A DNA stretch of 64,000 nt from Russula earlei (GCA_025769875.1 JAGFNK010000197.1:1-64000); one strand, 5' to 3'; positions 19,501-28,223 are shown, numbered from the stretch's first letter. Made by a program: numbers and translations. The notes: generated from the sequence alone by a model not told the origin.

Positions 19501-20579
19501 CCAATAACTTTTATTACAATAGCGTTTATATTGGTGGCACGGGTATAAATGCTACAGCAAGCAATACTTATGCCTTCAGGAGTACGGCTGCTGCTACCTA
19601 CGATATACGGAACAATATCTTTACTAATGTGCGCTCTAATGCCAGCACAGGCGGTGTTCATTATGCCATTGTATTAAGTAGTGCCAGTCCTGCTCCCAAC
19701 TGTAATTATAATGTATACCAGTATTCCGGCACAGGCGGCAGCTTCGCTTCATTAGATGGCGCAACAACACCGATAGCCACTTACACTGCAGCCTCTTCAT
19801 GGACTACTACAGACATTAACAGTATTGCAGGTAATCCACAATTTGTAAATGCCACAGGAACCTTGTCAGCTGTTAACCTGCACATCAATACCGCTGTTGC
19901 ATCAGTGGCCAATAATGCCGGCACACCGGTAACGGCTGTTACAACAGACTTTGATGGAGATACAAGAAGTGCGACTACCCCCGATATCGGTGCAGACGAA
20001 TTTACTTCTGTGCTGCCTGTAACACTTGTCAACTTCTGGGGACAAAAGCAAAGTGGCAGTAATGTACTGTATTGGACAACGGCTAACGAGATTAATAACA
20101 AAGGATTTGAATTACAACGCAGCATTGATGGACAGTCATTTACCACGCTGGGTTTTATAGCTTCCAAAGCAGTAAATGGCAATAGCGCAAGCCTGTTAAC
20201 CTACGAAAGTATAGATGCACAACCTTTTGCCGCAGATAATTACTATCGCTTAAAACAGGTGGATAAGAATGGCAGCTTTAGTTACAGCAACATAGTACTA
20301 TTAAAAGGCACAGAACCAGGTAATATTGCTATCGTTTCTATATACCCCAATCCTGTAACCGATCAGTTGAATGTAGTGATCACCGCTAACACAGCCGGTA
20401 ACACATCATTGATCATTCATGACATGAACGGTAGGGTAGTAGTAACACAAACGGTTTCATTAACACAGGGTACTAACCGTATGCAATTAAATGTAAGCCG
20501 GTTTGCCAAAGGTGTATACGCTATTAAAATGATAACAGCAGATGGCAGTATGATCAACAGCAATTTGTTTGTTAAATAA
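13584..20579 (+). CDS. Giant T9SS type A beta-helix surface protein with duplicated module
   Basis: 2331 aa from the ATG at 13584 (MRNLLRLMQRS; an in-frame TTG at 13485 would add 33 residues). The signal peptide core is WLFTGILLVFVMAKGKTQ after a long basic n-region. Approximate order: shared N-terminal domain (35-255, YTPVTVTGFNADVIADG … GISDWYGG … IQGIGRV); FN3-like unit (258-372); parallel beta-helix 1 (372-1202); second FN3-like unit (1204-1315, GYLVVRYLASATI); beta-helix 2 (1318-2142); pre-sorting domain (LPVTLVNFWGQKQSG); T9SS type A sorting domain (IYPNPVTDQLNVVI … NGRVVV … LFVK). The two FN3-helix units match at DNA level, an internal duplication. Expected on the cell surface; ligand unknown. 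No catalytic residues of a polysaccharide lyase could be identified by eye. The TTGTCC box upstream and the divergent TPR regulator suggest regulated expression. Confidence 0.9.
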   Translation: MRNLLRLMQRSKTCIHGFAVDRRIIQKWLFTGILLVFVMAKGKTQTYTPVTVTGFNADVIADGATFAIGTTVTADVDGSGYYFLNQSFTAFGTPTYYLPTSGLINSVATTGLSFQLASASANNSLKLASPNVTGALTFSTSQSASTIYILATSGGGPSTVDITVKFTDSTTQLFSGQGISDWYGGSGYAIQGIGRVNGNGLVLDNGGGTTDPRLYQLALALNGSNYNKQVAYISFTQTNPTGAGFPQIMAVSIASPCTVPSSQPTALTFSGVTSSQINGSFTAATSSPTGYLVVRYPNGATPVAPVNGTIYTAGNTLGTGTVLSVGTATNFSATGLSAPASYTFYVYAYNNTNCGGPVYNTTTPLSGTQATNSCSGPSGTITVGPSGTYSTLTAALAVVSGGVSGPVTLELQSNYTSSSEVFPITFGSNACITSTNRVTIRPATGANGLVITGSNAGPTIDFSGSSYVTIDGRPGGVGSSITVTSSGTTNTTNLNIINTNTAGSAIRLDNQSSYNKITYCDVQAQNTTGANVPASLAGVIYFGNNGANGNDYNTIDHCNIHAAGTGTNVPSIGIYALGAANNGASVTFNDKDTITNNNIYDFFLASGNSVGIELNQGVDSWTIANNSIFQASTLTFTAGGYNRGIWIIPNRNTGSVGNGFIITGNYIGGSAPSATGTPYTLTAQANYFEGIRLEIADGSSANPSSVQGNTITNLSQTTTMTTANDPFHGIALNGCYGSVNVGTVTGNTIGSATTAGAITINAGSGAHSIGLFIASTSSSYTPAFNLVNNIVGGISLPGAGSNFSGVFDNTYGTLTLTGNTIGGSVVNSIYASSTSTTASFVKGVNIASGYPVVTITGNTIANLSNASLATGSTVCQVVGIAISGTSSSSTIQSPAINYNTIKNLYNASAVTGTGASASTMGISMNATSTVITNISNNIIDSLVTSGNAAVMVTGLYFNGSGTVSNTIYKNFIHSFDAPGGSSSAVLLGILVNAGTTTVANNMIRLGIKADGTSVTAPLTIYGIWAATTFANNFYHNSVYIGGTGVGTTATNTFAFNRFATSGTYDIRDNIFANVRSNATTGGKHYTTYFTTSNTGATVNYNVYQYSGTGGVFAYSGTADVSSYTTGWVVTDGNSLVGDPQFISPAGTATTVNLHISPSSATWAEGAGTLIASVTDDYDGQTRSGLTPVDIGADAGNFTAYATCVAPNAPTALVLTAAPLQINGSFTAASGGATGYLVVRYLASATITAPTNANSYAVGASLGAGTVVAAGAATNFNSTGLAASSSYTYYVYAYNNSSCINGPVYSTGLSGTKSTTTCSSGTTGTITVGPSGTYPTLTTALTSLSGGIGGPVVLELQSNYTSTSETFPITLSNNACVTSTNKITIRPATGANGLVITGSNAGPTVDFSGSSYVTIDGRPGGVGAAITVTTAGTVNAANLNIINTNTAGVAVRLDNQATGNTIKYCDLQGQNTAAANVPTTLAGVVYFGNNGANGNDSNTVDHCNIHSSGSGTTTPSIGIYSLGYDNQGSTAAYIAQFNDNDTITNNNIYDFYSSANSVGIEANYGNTGWNISGNSFFQTSAITVSSSATSYNRAIWLIPYRGNYAGEVGNGFAITGNYIGGTLPACGGTPYTFSSGTTGYFEGIRLELADAATAQAATSVQGNTITNISITSSTSSDAMHGINITSGKGNVNVGTITGNTIGTATGTTGATSGGITIAASGAVPSHMILVGGTYTINVKNNVVGNVLLTAAGSYFSGIFTNTAVTGNFSNNTITNITASSTGTTSGRYINGIQVGSGSPVLTIANNTISGLSCNYLYSGTAASQVVGINIASTTAIMSGGITGNTVKNLYNASLSTATGASSAIIGIYAASTNAAGCTVSQNTIDSLVSGATSGAVSVTGLYYSGTTSVTSLVSRNFIHSLAGANTSAILTGIYVAAGTSTFANNMVRLGINPDGTNLTTALTLNGIISVTTAANNFYYNSVYIGGTGINATASNTYAFRSTAAATYDIRNNIFTNVRSNASTGGVHYAIVLSSASPAPNCNYNVYQYSGTGGSFASLDGATTPIATYTAASSWTTTDINSIAGNPQFVNATGTLSAVNLHINTAVASVANNAGTPVTAVTTDFDGDTRSATTPDIGADEFTSVLPVTLVNFWGQKQSGSNVLYWTTANEINNKGFELQRSIDGQSFTTLGFIASKAVNGNSASLLTYESIDAQPFAADNYYRLKQVDKNGSFSYSNIVLLKGTEPGNIAIVSIYPNPVTDQLNVVITANTAGNTSLIIHDMNGRVVVTQTVSLTQGTNRMQLNVSRFAKGVYAIKMITADGSMINSNLFVK
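14700..19995 (+). repeat. Internal tandem duplication of the beta-helix module
   Basis: The segment about 14700-17170 and the segment about 17530-19995 align from end to end. Shared words include GGTAGCTCTTATGT at 14970 and 17808, ACCGGTTCTAATGC / ACCGGTTCCAATGC, and AATATGATACG / AACATGGTACG near their ends. Boundaries are approximate, read by eye. Confidence 0.75.
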
Positions 20580-20645
20580 GAACTGCTTTTAAAACAAGCT
20601 TTATTATCAATACCCAATAGTTAGAAGTCAGAGTTGAGCTAAAGT

Positions 20646-20673
20646 GGGGGAAGTATTCACTTCCCCCCTTATT
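20646..20673 (+). terminator. Rho-independent terminator
   Basis: Nine-base stem GGGGGAAGT / ACTTCCCCC with loop ATTC, followed by CTTATTTATT; 67 bases after the giant gene's stop. Confidence 0.8.
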
Positions 20674-20708
20674 TATTAAAAAACTATAAAACAGCATTAA
20701 TCATCCAA

Positions 20709-23046
20709 ATGAAAAAGTATACGAGTTTGCAGGTTTTCCAATCCTTTATTTCCTTTTGCTTACTGCTCTTGTTTCTTTCCGGTTCTCCTTGTGTTCAGGC
20801 CGCCCCTGGCGACACCACCTGGGTACAAGCCCAAAACGATATACAGCTCAACTACTATAATAATTTCGATGCCAGTGTTAGCTTCCCATCCGGTGCGGTC
20901 AGCTATCGCAAGATCATCATGGTCTTCACGCTTGGCAAATACCAGTGCCCCTCAACAGAGCAATACTGTGGCGATTGGGATTATACCATCCAGAACTACT
21001 TAATGACACCCGCAGGCGACACATTAGAACTTGCCCGCCTGATTACTCCCTATGCCAATGCTTCCTATCCCCGCACGCCCTTTAGCTGGAAACAGCATTA
21101 TTATTTTGATGTAACGGAGTTCTATCCTTTGCTAAAGAACAATGCTGCCATTCGTTTGCTCTATAGTGGCTATTCCGGCGGCTTTACGGCCAATATCAAA
21201 TTCGCTTTTATAGAAGGTACCCCACCGCGTAATGTGATCAGCATTAAAAAGCTATGGCAAGGCAGTTATAACTATGGCAATGCTTCCAGCCCGATAGACA
21301 ATACGATTACCCCGGTGAGTGTAACGGCCCCTGCCGGCACCACCAATGCCGAAATGAAAGTGCTGGTAACCGGTCACGGCAGCGACAACAATGGATGCTC
21401 TGAATTCTGCTCTAAATACTATACGGTTAAACAAAATGGATCCGTCATCGCCCAACAACAAATGTGGAAAGCAGATTGTGGCTACAATGATCTCTATCCC
21501 CAATCCGGTACCTGGATGTATAACCGGGCCAATTGGTGCCCGGGTCAGCAGATCAGCGGAAGCCGTTTCAAACTCAACAACATCATAGCTGGCACCAGTT
21601 ACACCGCCGATGTGGACTTCCAGGCTTACACCCTGGTAGGCACAGGTACGCCCTCTTATACCATAACAGGATTGATGTTCCACTACGGCCCCATGAACAA
21701 CACCCTCGACGCCTCCATAGAAGATATCTTATCACCCACTACTTATGAAGGCGACTTTAGAGCCAACCCCATGTGTGGTAGCCCTGTTATCAGGATCATG
21801 AATACTGGTAGCATCATCATAACCAATGTAACGGTTAATTATGGCATCAAAGGGCAAACTCCGCAAACCTATACGGTTACAGGTTTATCCCTCGCCCCGA
21901 TGGATGCAACTACTGTTACCCCTGCCAGCGCTCACGCCATTAGGTAGCATGACGGCCAGTAATACAGCTGTATTCACTGCCACCATCCAGCAGGTGAACG
22001 GGGTAGCAGACACGTATGTTATTAACAACAGTATGCAAACTACTTTCCTCACCGCCCCTGACTGGCCGGCTTCTTTCAACCTCACTTTATCCCCTAATAG
22101 AAACTATACAGATACCAAATGGGTACTGCAGGACCTGAATGGTAATACCATTGCCCAGCGAACACCCAGTTCCACAAGCAGCACTACCGATCCAATAGGA
22201 CCGCTGCCTGCTGGTTGTTACAAGATAACAGTAACAGACGCCGGTTGTGATGGCCTGTACTGGTGGGGCAACAGCAGCTCCACAGGTATCGGCGCTTTCT
22301 ATGCAACAGATAGCAGCCAAACCAATATCATACCCTTCACCAATGGTTTACCATCCGTAAGTTTATCAGGTGGCAGTATCAGTGTACCCTCCACCTCGCA
22401 GGACTTTGGTTGTGGCTTCACCCAATACTTTAGGGTAGGGGCTTTATTACCCCTCGATCTCTTAAGCTTCTATGGCAAAGCCAACACCAATAACACCAAC
22501 GATCTGTTCTGGACAACTACGCAGGAGCAAAATGTAGCCAGGTTTGATATAGAATATTCACCCACGGGCACACAGTTCACCAAAGTAGGGCAGGTAACAG
22601 CCAATGGCAATACCACTACCCAAAGCAATTATAGCTTTACCCATACACCGGGAACACCGGCGCCTGTTTATTACTACCGGTTACGGATGGTGAATGCAGA
22701 TGGCAGTGCTATGTATAGCAATACCATCCAGATCATCCCGTCCACTACGAAGTTTGAGATCAACTCGGTAACCCCTAATCCATTTGACTCGCAGGTAGTG
22801 ATGTCGATTACCTCCATTGTAGAGGAACCGGTAACTGCCACGATCAGTGATATACAGGGAAGGCTATTGTATAGTAAAACAGCGCAGTTACAACCAGGTA
22901 TCAACACAGTGTACCTGGATGGTTTGTACAGGTTAGCAGGAGGTGTATATGTACTTACCCTGGTTACCCTGATGGGGAGCGGCATACTACTAAGCTTTTG
23001 CATAAATAAACAAACAAATAGTATAACTACTACTGTCACTAAATAA
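20709..23046 (+). pseudogene. PNGase F-like secreted glycosidase with T9SS tail, one apparent frameshift
   Basis: Signal peptide (FISFCLLLLFLSGSPCVQA). Residues about 30-190 resemble the N-terminal domain of peptide-N-glycosidase F (CPSTEQYCGDWDYTI, ELARLITPYA, HYYFDVTEFYPLL); residues about 210-345 resemble its C-terminal domain (VTGHGSDNNGCSEFCSKYY, NRANWCPGQQI). PNGase F enzymes cleave N-glycans from asparagine. Frame 1 stops at 21947, while the frame open from 21841 carries the rest: a possible carbohydrate-binding domain, the pre-sorting domain (LPLDLLSFYGKANT) and a type A sorting domain (SVTPNPFDSQVVM). Removing one C from the run 21919-21922 joins them smoothly. Either sequencing error or real truncation that removes the export signal. 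Confidence 0.82.
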
Positions 23047-23088
23047 AAAGAAGGCCACTCCAACTATCACATTGGCGTGGCCTTCTTT
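23047..23088. terminator. Bidirectional terminator
   Basis: Stem AAAGAAGGCCAC (with TCCAA extension and one mismatch) pairing with GTGGCCTTCTTT; between the convergent PNGase-like and histidine kinase genes, T-rich on both sides. Confidence 0.8.
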
Positions 23089-23091
23089 TAT

Positions 23092-23202
23092 TCCGCGCAT
23101 TCCGCGTTTTCCGCGAGAGGTACCCCCAATCATTCCTCAACTATTCTCAGCTATTCCTCTGCGTAAATCTGCGTTCCTTCATCTGCGTCCATCAGCGGGA
23201 AA
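23092..23202. repeat. Dispersed intergenic repeat, running into the kinase 3' end
   Basis: Words CCGCGCATTCCGCGTTTT and CTGCGTAAATCTGCGTTC, TCTGCGTCCATCAGCGGG; same family as 4511-4575. The last part overlaps the stop and final codons of the histidine kinase gene (23179). Confidence 0.7.
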
Positions 23203-24456
23203 TACTACAAAAAAAGAATGCATATTGTCAATAAAAGAATAACGCAGTTCAAACCCCGCAGCATTACAGATCTCCCGTATAATAGCCAGGCCCAAACCGG
23301 TACCATCCGTAGAAGTATCTGCCTTATAAAAACGCTGGAAGATCCTCTCCTTATCTAACGAACCATGCATAGCAGTATTAGAAATACGAAACAGGTTATT
23401 CTGCAATACAATCATAATCTCTCCCGATACAGGCGTATACCGTATCGCATTATTCAATAGGTTACTGATCAGTATCTCAGCCAGGTGCTGATGAAGAAAA
23501 ACAGCAACAGGCTCATAACTAACAGACACGCGTAATTGTTTAGCCCCAATCAACTCATTTCTCTCCTCCAGCTTCTCCCTGGTAATACTTTCCAGGTTTA
23601 CTTCCTCGTTCAATACAAACTGCCTGTTCTCCAGTTTCGTAAGTAACAACAATGACTGATGCAGCTTCGATAGCTTTTGAATGGCATTCTCAATCACCAG
23701 CAATTGATGCACGTTCTGCTCGTTCCATTCGTTCTGCTGCAGCAACAGCTCTATGGCAGAACGTATAACAGCCAGGGGGGTCTGCATTTCATGAGAAGCG
23801 TTCTCCGCAAAAGATCGTAAAGCATAATAATCACGATAGATGTTCTCCGTCATCTTATGCAGGCTCTCATTCAACAAATCAATCTCATCAATCTTCTCTT
23901 TAGAAAATTGTAAGGGCTCCTGCTGGGGGGTACGATATGCTTTAATAGAATCAATGGTCTTGTAAAATGGCTTCCATAAATGGGTAACCAATCGCCGGTT
24001 CACTATATAATTCAGCAGCAATATCAGTCCGATCATACACACCGTAACAAGAATGATCAGCTGAAGCAGATCCTCCGTTTCCGCCTCCGACTTGCTAACA
24101 GTAATACTATAATCCTGTCCATCCACGCGAATAGGAAAAATGATCTGCCTTACCCACTCATCCTCCTTCCCATGTCTCGTTTCCTTAAGTATAGAAACGC
24201 TTTGAATATGCGAAGCAACAAAAGGCGGCTTCGCATATTCAACAACGGTCCACTGATGTTTGGTATTTTGTATTTCAGGTAATTCCTGGTGTTGCTCAAC
24301 ATACGCCGTTATCTCCTGTTTTTCAGAACGTAGGGAATCATCCAGTTGTTCGATCAGTATATAATGCAAAACGATAAAGAAAGCAATACTGCCCAACACA
24401 AACGCAAGAATAGTAACGGTAATATTAACACGGTTATACCGGGTAAACAGCTTCAT
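23179..24456 (-). CDS. Two-component sensor histidine kinase
   Basis: 425 aa inner-membrane kinase. TM1 about 12-33 and TM2 about 131-150 flank an approximately 95-residue periplasmic sensor. H-box at SHEMQTPLAV (phospho-acceptor H222), N-box SNLLNNAIRYTP (about 331-342), and glycine box DGTGLGLAII (about 384-393). The final ATPase-domain residues and stop (PADGRR) are encoded inside a dispersed repeat. It overlaps the preceding response regulator gene by 4 bases (ATGA), so the pair is co-transcribed and translationally coupled. Signal and target genes cannot be read from the sequence. Confidence 0.94.
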   Translation of the reverse strand: MKLFTRYNRVNITVTILAFVLGSIAFFIVLHYILIEQLDDSLRSEKQEITAYVEQHQELPEIQNTKHQWTVVEYAKPPFVASHIQSVSILKETRHGKEDEWVRQIIFPIRVDGQDYSITVSKSEAETEDLLQLIILVTVCMIGLILLLNYIVNRRLVTHLWKPFYKTIDSIKAYRTPQQEPLQFSKEKIDEIDLLNESLHKMTENIYRDYYALRSFAENASHEMQTPLAVIRSAIELLLQQNEWNEQNVHQLLVIENAIQKLSKLHQSLLLLTKLENRQFVLNEEVNLESITREKLEERNELIGAKQLRVSVSYEPVAVFLHQHLAEILISNLLNNAIRYTPVSGEIMIVLQNNLFRISNTAMHGSLDKERIFQRFYKADTSTDGTGLGLAIIREICNAAGFELRYSFIDNMHSFFVVFPADGRR

Positions 24457-25130
24457 GATACCTGCATTTTATAACCCGCCCCATAAACAGAACGAATGCA
24501 ATCGTCTCCGCCTACTGCCAGTATCTTTTTTCGAATGTTCTTAATATGCGTATAGATAAAATCGTAATTATCTGCAAGGTCCATGTCATCGCCCCAAAGA
24601 TGTTGGGCAATGGCATTCTTTGATAATACCCTGTTCTTGTTAATGCAGAAAAATAATAGCAAGCGATACTCCTTCAGTGTAAGATCAATGGTATGCCCGC
24701 CCACTTTAACGCTCTTACCCTCAGTGTTGATAGAAACATCTCCCGCAGTAATAAAAGATTGTCCCTGGAAATGCTTCCGGCGAATAATGGCCGCCACTCG
24801 CACGCTCAGCTCCGACAGGTGAAAGGGCTTGGTAAGATAATCATCTGCACCCATCTGTAATCCCTTTATCTTATCCTCCAAAGAGTCTTTAGCAGAGATG
24901 ATGATAACACCCTCTGTCTTATCATTCTTCTTCAGGTACTCCAGGAGTTTCAATCCTGAACCACCCGGCAGCATAATATCGAGAATGATACAATCATAAT
25001 CATACAACTCTATCTTCTCGATCGCCTCATAATAAGTGGTAACAGACTCACATATATAATCTGCGGCATGCAGGAATGTTCTCATACTCTCATTCAGAGC
25101 CGGCTCATCCTCTACGATCAGTAGTTTCAA
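24453..25130 (-). CDS. OmpR/PhoB-family response regulator
   Basis: 225 aa. Receiver domain with acidic pair E7/D8, phospho-acceptor D51 (CIILDIMLP), T/S80 region (IISAKDS) and K101 (YLTKPFH). The C-terminal winged helix (about 130-224) ends in the usual YTHIKNIRKKI … RSVYGAGYKM pattern. The start is a TTG at 25130: it encodes the initial Met of the strongly conserved MKLLIVEDE beginning, and no in-frame ATG or GTG lies just upstream. Partner of the histidine kinase that overlaps its 3' end. Confidence 0.94.
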   Translation of the reverse strand: MKLLIVEDEPALNESMRTFLHAADYICESVTTYYEAIEKIELYDYDCIILDIMLPGGSGLKLLEYLKKNDKTEGVIIISAKDSLEDKIKGLQMGADDYLTKPFHLSELSVRVAAIIRRKHFQGQSFITAGDVSINTEGKSVKVGGHTIDLTLKEYRLLLFFCINKNRVLSKNAIAQHLWGDDMDLADNYDFIYTHIKNIRKKILAVGGDDCIRSVYGAGYKMQVS

Positions 25131-25192
25131 ATGCGTGAAATTTGATACAAAGTACCAATATAATTCTGTAGAAACCCTGAGCAGCTCAATTG

Positions 25193-25243
25193 TTCAAACT
25201 TCACTTATCATTCACAATTCCTCATTCCTTTAATTAATAATTA
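25193..25243. repeat. AT-rich word repeat (CATTCACAATTCCTCATT type)
   Basis: Short words TCACTTATCATTCACAATTC and AATTAATAATTATTAATA between the response regulator start and the stop of the NagB-like gene; same kind of sequence at 29990-30047, 33831-33870, 35440-35510 and 53756-53780. Confidence 0.55.
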
Positions 25244-27169
25244 TTAATACATCCACCTCACGAAAGCCTCCACCGCCGCATATCGTGTCATCCCCAGCCT
25301 CGCATACAGGTTAGCCGTATTCGCATTCCTGTCCTCCGCTCTTTGCCAGAACTCCCTCGCATCCGCCCCCTGGAAAGGAACCATATCCTTCTGCGACTGG
25401 TGGATAAAGATCCCAAAACGTTTCTTCACCACCTGGTCCGGGCTCATCGGTATCGCCATCTCGATCTCCTCGATCTCCCATTCCTGCCAGGCTCCCTTAT
25501 ACAACCATACCCAGCAATCCTTCAACCATTCATCACCCGCCGCCTTCAGTCTTCGCAAACTCTCAAACACGATATCCAAACACACTTTATGCGTCCCATG
25601 CGGATCCGCCAGGTCACCCGCACAATACACCTGGTGCGGCTGAATTTCTCTTAACAAGGCCATCGTGATCTCTATATCTGCTTCGCCCATCGGCTTCTTC
25701 TCAATAGTACCCGTTTCATAAAAAGGCAGGTTCAGGAAATGGGCACGGTCATCTGTCAACCCCACATACCGGCAGGTAGCTTTCGCCTCACAACGCCTGA
25801 TCAAACCCTTGATGGCCCGGATCTCCGCGCTATCTATCTGGTTGGGTTGTTTATAAGACAAATAATCCCTGGCCGATGCCAGTATCTGCCGGCTCGTATG
25901 GTTATCAATCCCAAACATGTCCTCAAAACCCACGGCAAAGTCCAGGAACCGCGTCACAAACTCATCCGTCACCGCGATATTGCCACTGGTCTGGTAGGCT
26001 ACCTGTACTTCATGCCCCTGGTCATGCAGGCGCATAAAAGTGCCACCCATGCTGATGATATCATCATCAGGATGGGGAGAAAAGATCAAACATCTTTTGG
26101 GATGGGGAGCGCTCCGCTCCGGGTGTGCCGGTATCACCGCATTGGGTTTACCACCGGGCCAGCCCGTAATGCTATCCCTTAACAAGTAATATACCTGCAG
26201 GTTGATTTCATAGGCATCGCCTTTCTCCACCAACAGGTCACTCAGGCCACTTTCATTATAATCATGGGTAGTCAGGCTCAGAATAGGTTTATCCAGCTTT
26301 AAAGCGGTATTGATCACCGCTCTTTTGATCATCTGGGGTGTCCACTCGCATTCTCCTGTCAGCCAGGGAGATTTGATCCGGGTCAGCTCTGCGGCTGCCA
26401 GGGTATCCACGATAAACGTACAGTCATTGTGTTGCTGTAGTATACTCGCCGGTACCTGTTCGGTTACATGCCCTTCCACGCTGCGGGCCACTACCGGGGC
26501 TTTGTTACCCCAGGCCAGGAGCAATACGCGTTTGGCTTTTAAGATCGTGCTGATCCCCATGGTAACCGCCAGCCTGGGCACCTGCGAGATGTTTTGAAAA
26601 TCCCGCGCATTGGCCATACGGGTGCTGTTATCCAAAGTAACCAGTCTTGTTTTGGAGAAGATACTGCTACCGGGTTCATTAAAACCAATATGGCCATTGT
26701 TACCGATCCCCAATACCTGCAGGTCAATCCCACCTGCCTGTTCAATCCACTGTTCATACTGCTGGCAGTATTGCTTGACGGCTTCTTTGGGCAGGCTGCC
26801 ATCGGGTATATGGATGTTAAGCGGGTCAATATCCACATGGCTGAACAAATGGCGGTACATAAAGCTGTAATAGCTTTGGATGGCTGCTTTGGGCAGGGGG
26901 TAGTATTCATCGAGGTTAAAAGTGATCACATTGTGAAAGCTGAGGCCTTCTTCCCTGTGGAGGCGTACGAGTTCTTTGTACAAACTAATGGGGGTGGAAC
27001 CGGTGGCGAGGCCGAGTACACAGGGTAATTGCTGTGCCTGTTTTTCCAGGATGAGCCGGGCAATTTCCTGTGCGGCATAGTGGCTGCCGAGCACAGGGTT
27101 GTCAAATATCCTGACGGGGATCTTTTCGTGACTGTCGATTAAATCAATCGCAATTTTAGTAGGGGACAT
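25244..27169 (-). CDS. Glucosamine-6-phosphate deaminase fused to an LmbE-like deacetylase domain
   Basis: 641 aa from the ATG at 27169 (MSPTKIAID). An earlier in-frame ATG at 27196 lies inside a -7-like box, so the shorter form is preferred. The N-terminal half is NagB: ATGSTPISLY (phosphate site), NLDEYYPL, and GIGNNGHIGFNEPGS (catalytic His/Glu region); it converts glucosamine-6-phosphate to fructose-6-phosphate and ammonia. The C-terminal half is a PIG-L/LmbE-type domain with the zinc motif SPHPDDD near residue 370. This fusion is a known arrangement in Bacteroidota; the role of the second domain is not established. Context: a NarL-type regulator gene lies upstream on the same strand. Amino-sugar catabolism or cell-wall recycling is likely. 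Confidence 0.92.
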   Translation of the reverse strand: MSPTKIAIDLIDSHEKIPVRIFDNPVLGSHYAAQEIARLILEKQAQQLPCVLGLATGSTPISLYKELVRLHREEGLSFHNVITFNLDEYYPLPKAAIQSYYSFMYRHLFSHVDIDPLNIHIPDGSLPKEAVKQYCQQYEQWIEQAGGIDLQVLGIGNNGHIGFNEPGSSIFSKTRLVTLDNSTRMANARDFQNISQVPRLAVTMGISTILKAKRVLLLAWGNKAPVVARSVEGHVTEQVPASILQQHNDCTFIVDTLAAAELTRIKSPWLTGECEWTPQMIKRAVINTALKLDKPILSLTTHDYNESGLSDLLVEKGDAYEINLQVYYLLRDSITGWPGGKPNAVIPAHPERSAPHPKRCLIFSPHPDDDIISMGGTFMRLHDQGHEVQVAYQTSGNIAVTDEFVTRFLDFAVGFEDMFGIDNHTSRQILASARDYLSYKQPNQIDSAEIRAIKGLIRRCEAKATCRYVGLTDDRAHFLNLPFYETGTIEKKPMGEADIEITMALLREIQPHQVYCAGDLADPHGTHKVCLDIVFESLRRLKAAGDEWLKDCWVWLYKGAWQEWEIEEIEMAIPMSPDQVVKKRFGIFIHQSQKDMVPFQGADAREFWQRAEDRNANTANLYARLGMTRYAAVEAFVRWMY

Positions 27170-27193
27170 TATTTTGCTGTTTTTTGCAGGTTT

Positions 27194-27201
27194 CAAAGGT
27201 A
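27194..27201 (-). promoter_or_regulatory. Candidate -7 box (TACCTTTG)
   Basis: Exact TAnnTTTG match on the minus strand, 25 bases upstream of the ATG at 27169; it overlaps the alternative ATG at 27196 and so argues against that start. Confidence 0.45.
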
Positions 27202-27255
27202 AGATAACGATTTAAATTATAAATGCTCAATATTGTCAGCTAAAACCTGCATTAT

Positions 27256-27889
27256 TTACGTGCTCAGTATTCCCGTCCTAAAAGCATACACCACCAACCC
27301 CTGCCGGGTACGGACATTCAATTTTCTAAACAGGTCCGCACGATAAGAATCCACTGTATTAGGAGAAATATGTAGCAAATCAGCAATTTCTTTATAGCTG
27401 CTGTCAGTAGCGCATAATTTCAGGAACTGTTTTCTGCTTATTGCTCAGCAGTGGTTTAGGGTCACTGTCGCCAATATCATTCGCCACCTCCTCAAATAAA
27501 CAGTCTTCTATATAAGGTGTATTATTCATAACCGATTGTACGGCCTGTACCAATGTTTGAGGAGAAGTACTCTTGGTAAGAAATCCCATAGCCCCCTTCC
27601 GTATCATATCCACCATTACATGTGCATGCGCCAATGAAGAAAGCCCTATTATCTTAATCAATGGGTAACGCATATGTATAATAGAAGTAGCCTCCGTACC
27701 ATCCATTACCGGCATAGCAACATCCATCAATACAACATCCGGGGGAATAAGCGCAAGGGCTAATTGGTTAAGGCAATCTTTTCCGTTTGTCGCCTCAATA
27801 ATTACATTCCATCCAAGGGTTACTTCGATCAATTGCTTCAGTAATTGGCGTACAAGGGCATGGTCATCCACCAGGGCGATCCTAATCAT
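27256..27889 (-). pseudogene. NarL/FixJ-family response regulator, one apparent frameshift
   Basis: Receiver domain in frame from 27889 (MIRIALVDDHALVRQ, phospho-acceptor Asp in VVLMDVAMPVMDG, Lys in FLTKSTS). The frame then stops at 27404. Removing one base from the T-run 27430-27433 (plus strand) restores a continuous LuxR-type HTH (YKEIADLLHISPNTVDSYRA … FRKLNVRTRQGL) ending at 27256, giving about 210 aa, normal for the family. As given, the DNA-binding domain is lost. Homopolymer error is likely. The gene is 86 bases before the NagB-LmbE gene and may be its regulator or simply adjacent. Confidence 0.85.
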
Positions 27890-28223
27890 AACAGGTCAAT
27901 TAAGAATAAAATGAGAAACGACTAAACGATCTTTAACAGAATTAAAGACTCACTGGGGATACACAATACTAAGATAAAAAAATGATTAATACATCAAAAG
28001 CAGAGTACATTTTTTTGTTAAGCAAATAGAAGCATACAACATAAGGCCTGCAATGAATATAACAGATTATGCTTCTGGGAAAGTGATGCGTTTGCTGCTG
28101 AAAACACAGCTTAAATTGTCGTTAAGAAAATCCGGTGAATTCTCCTCTCTCCCGGTGAAAGAGGGGGTTCCTGATCAAATGATATGCAGAAGGATTTCGT
28201 ACTTTATATAAGTACTGCATAAG
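27890..28223. other. Intergenic region, no gene recognised
   Basis: 334 bases of AT-rich DNA between the NarL-type regulator start and the ABC transporter gene stop (both minus). A 52-codon ORF at 28053-28211 (plus) has no family resemblance or export signal and is not called. Confidence 0.5.

Noticed and set aside
28053..28211. 52-codon ORF (plus strand) upstream of the ABC gene
   Set aside because: No family motif, signal peptide or clear ribosome site; composition like the surrounding non-coding DNA.
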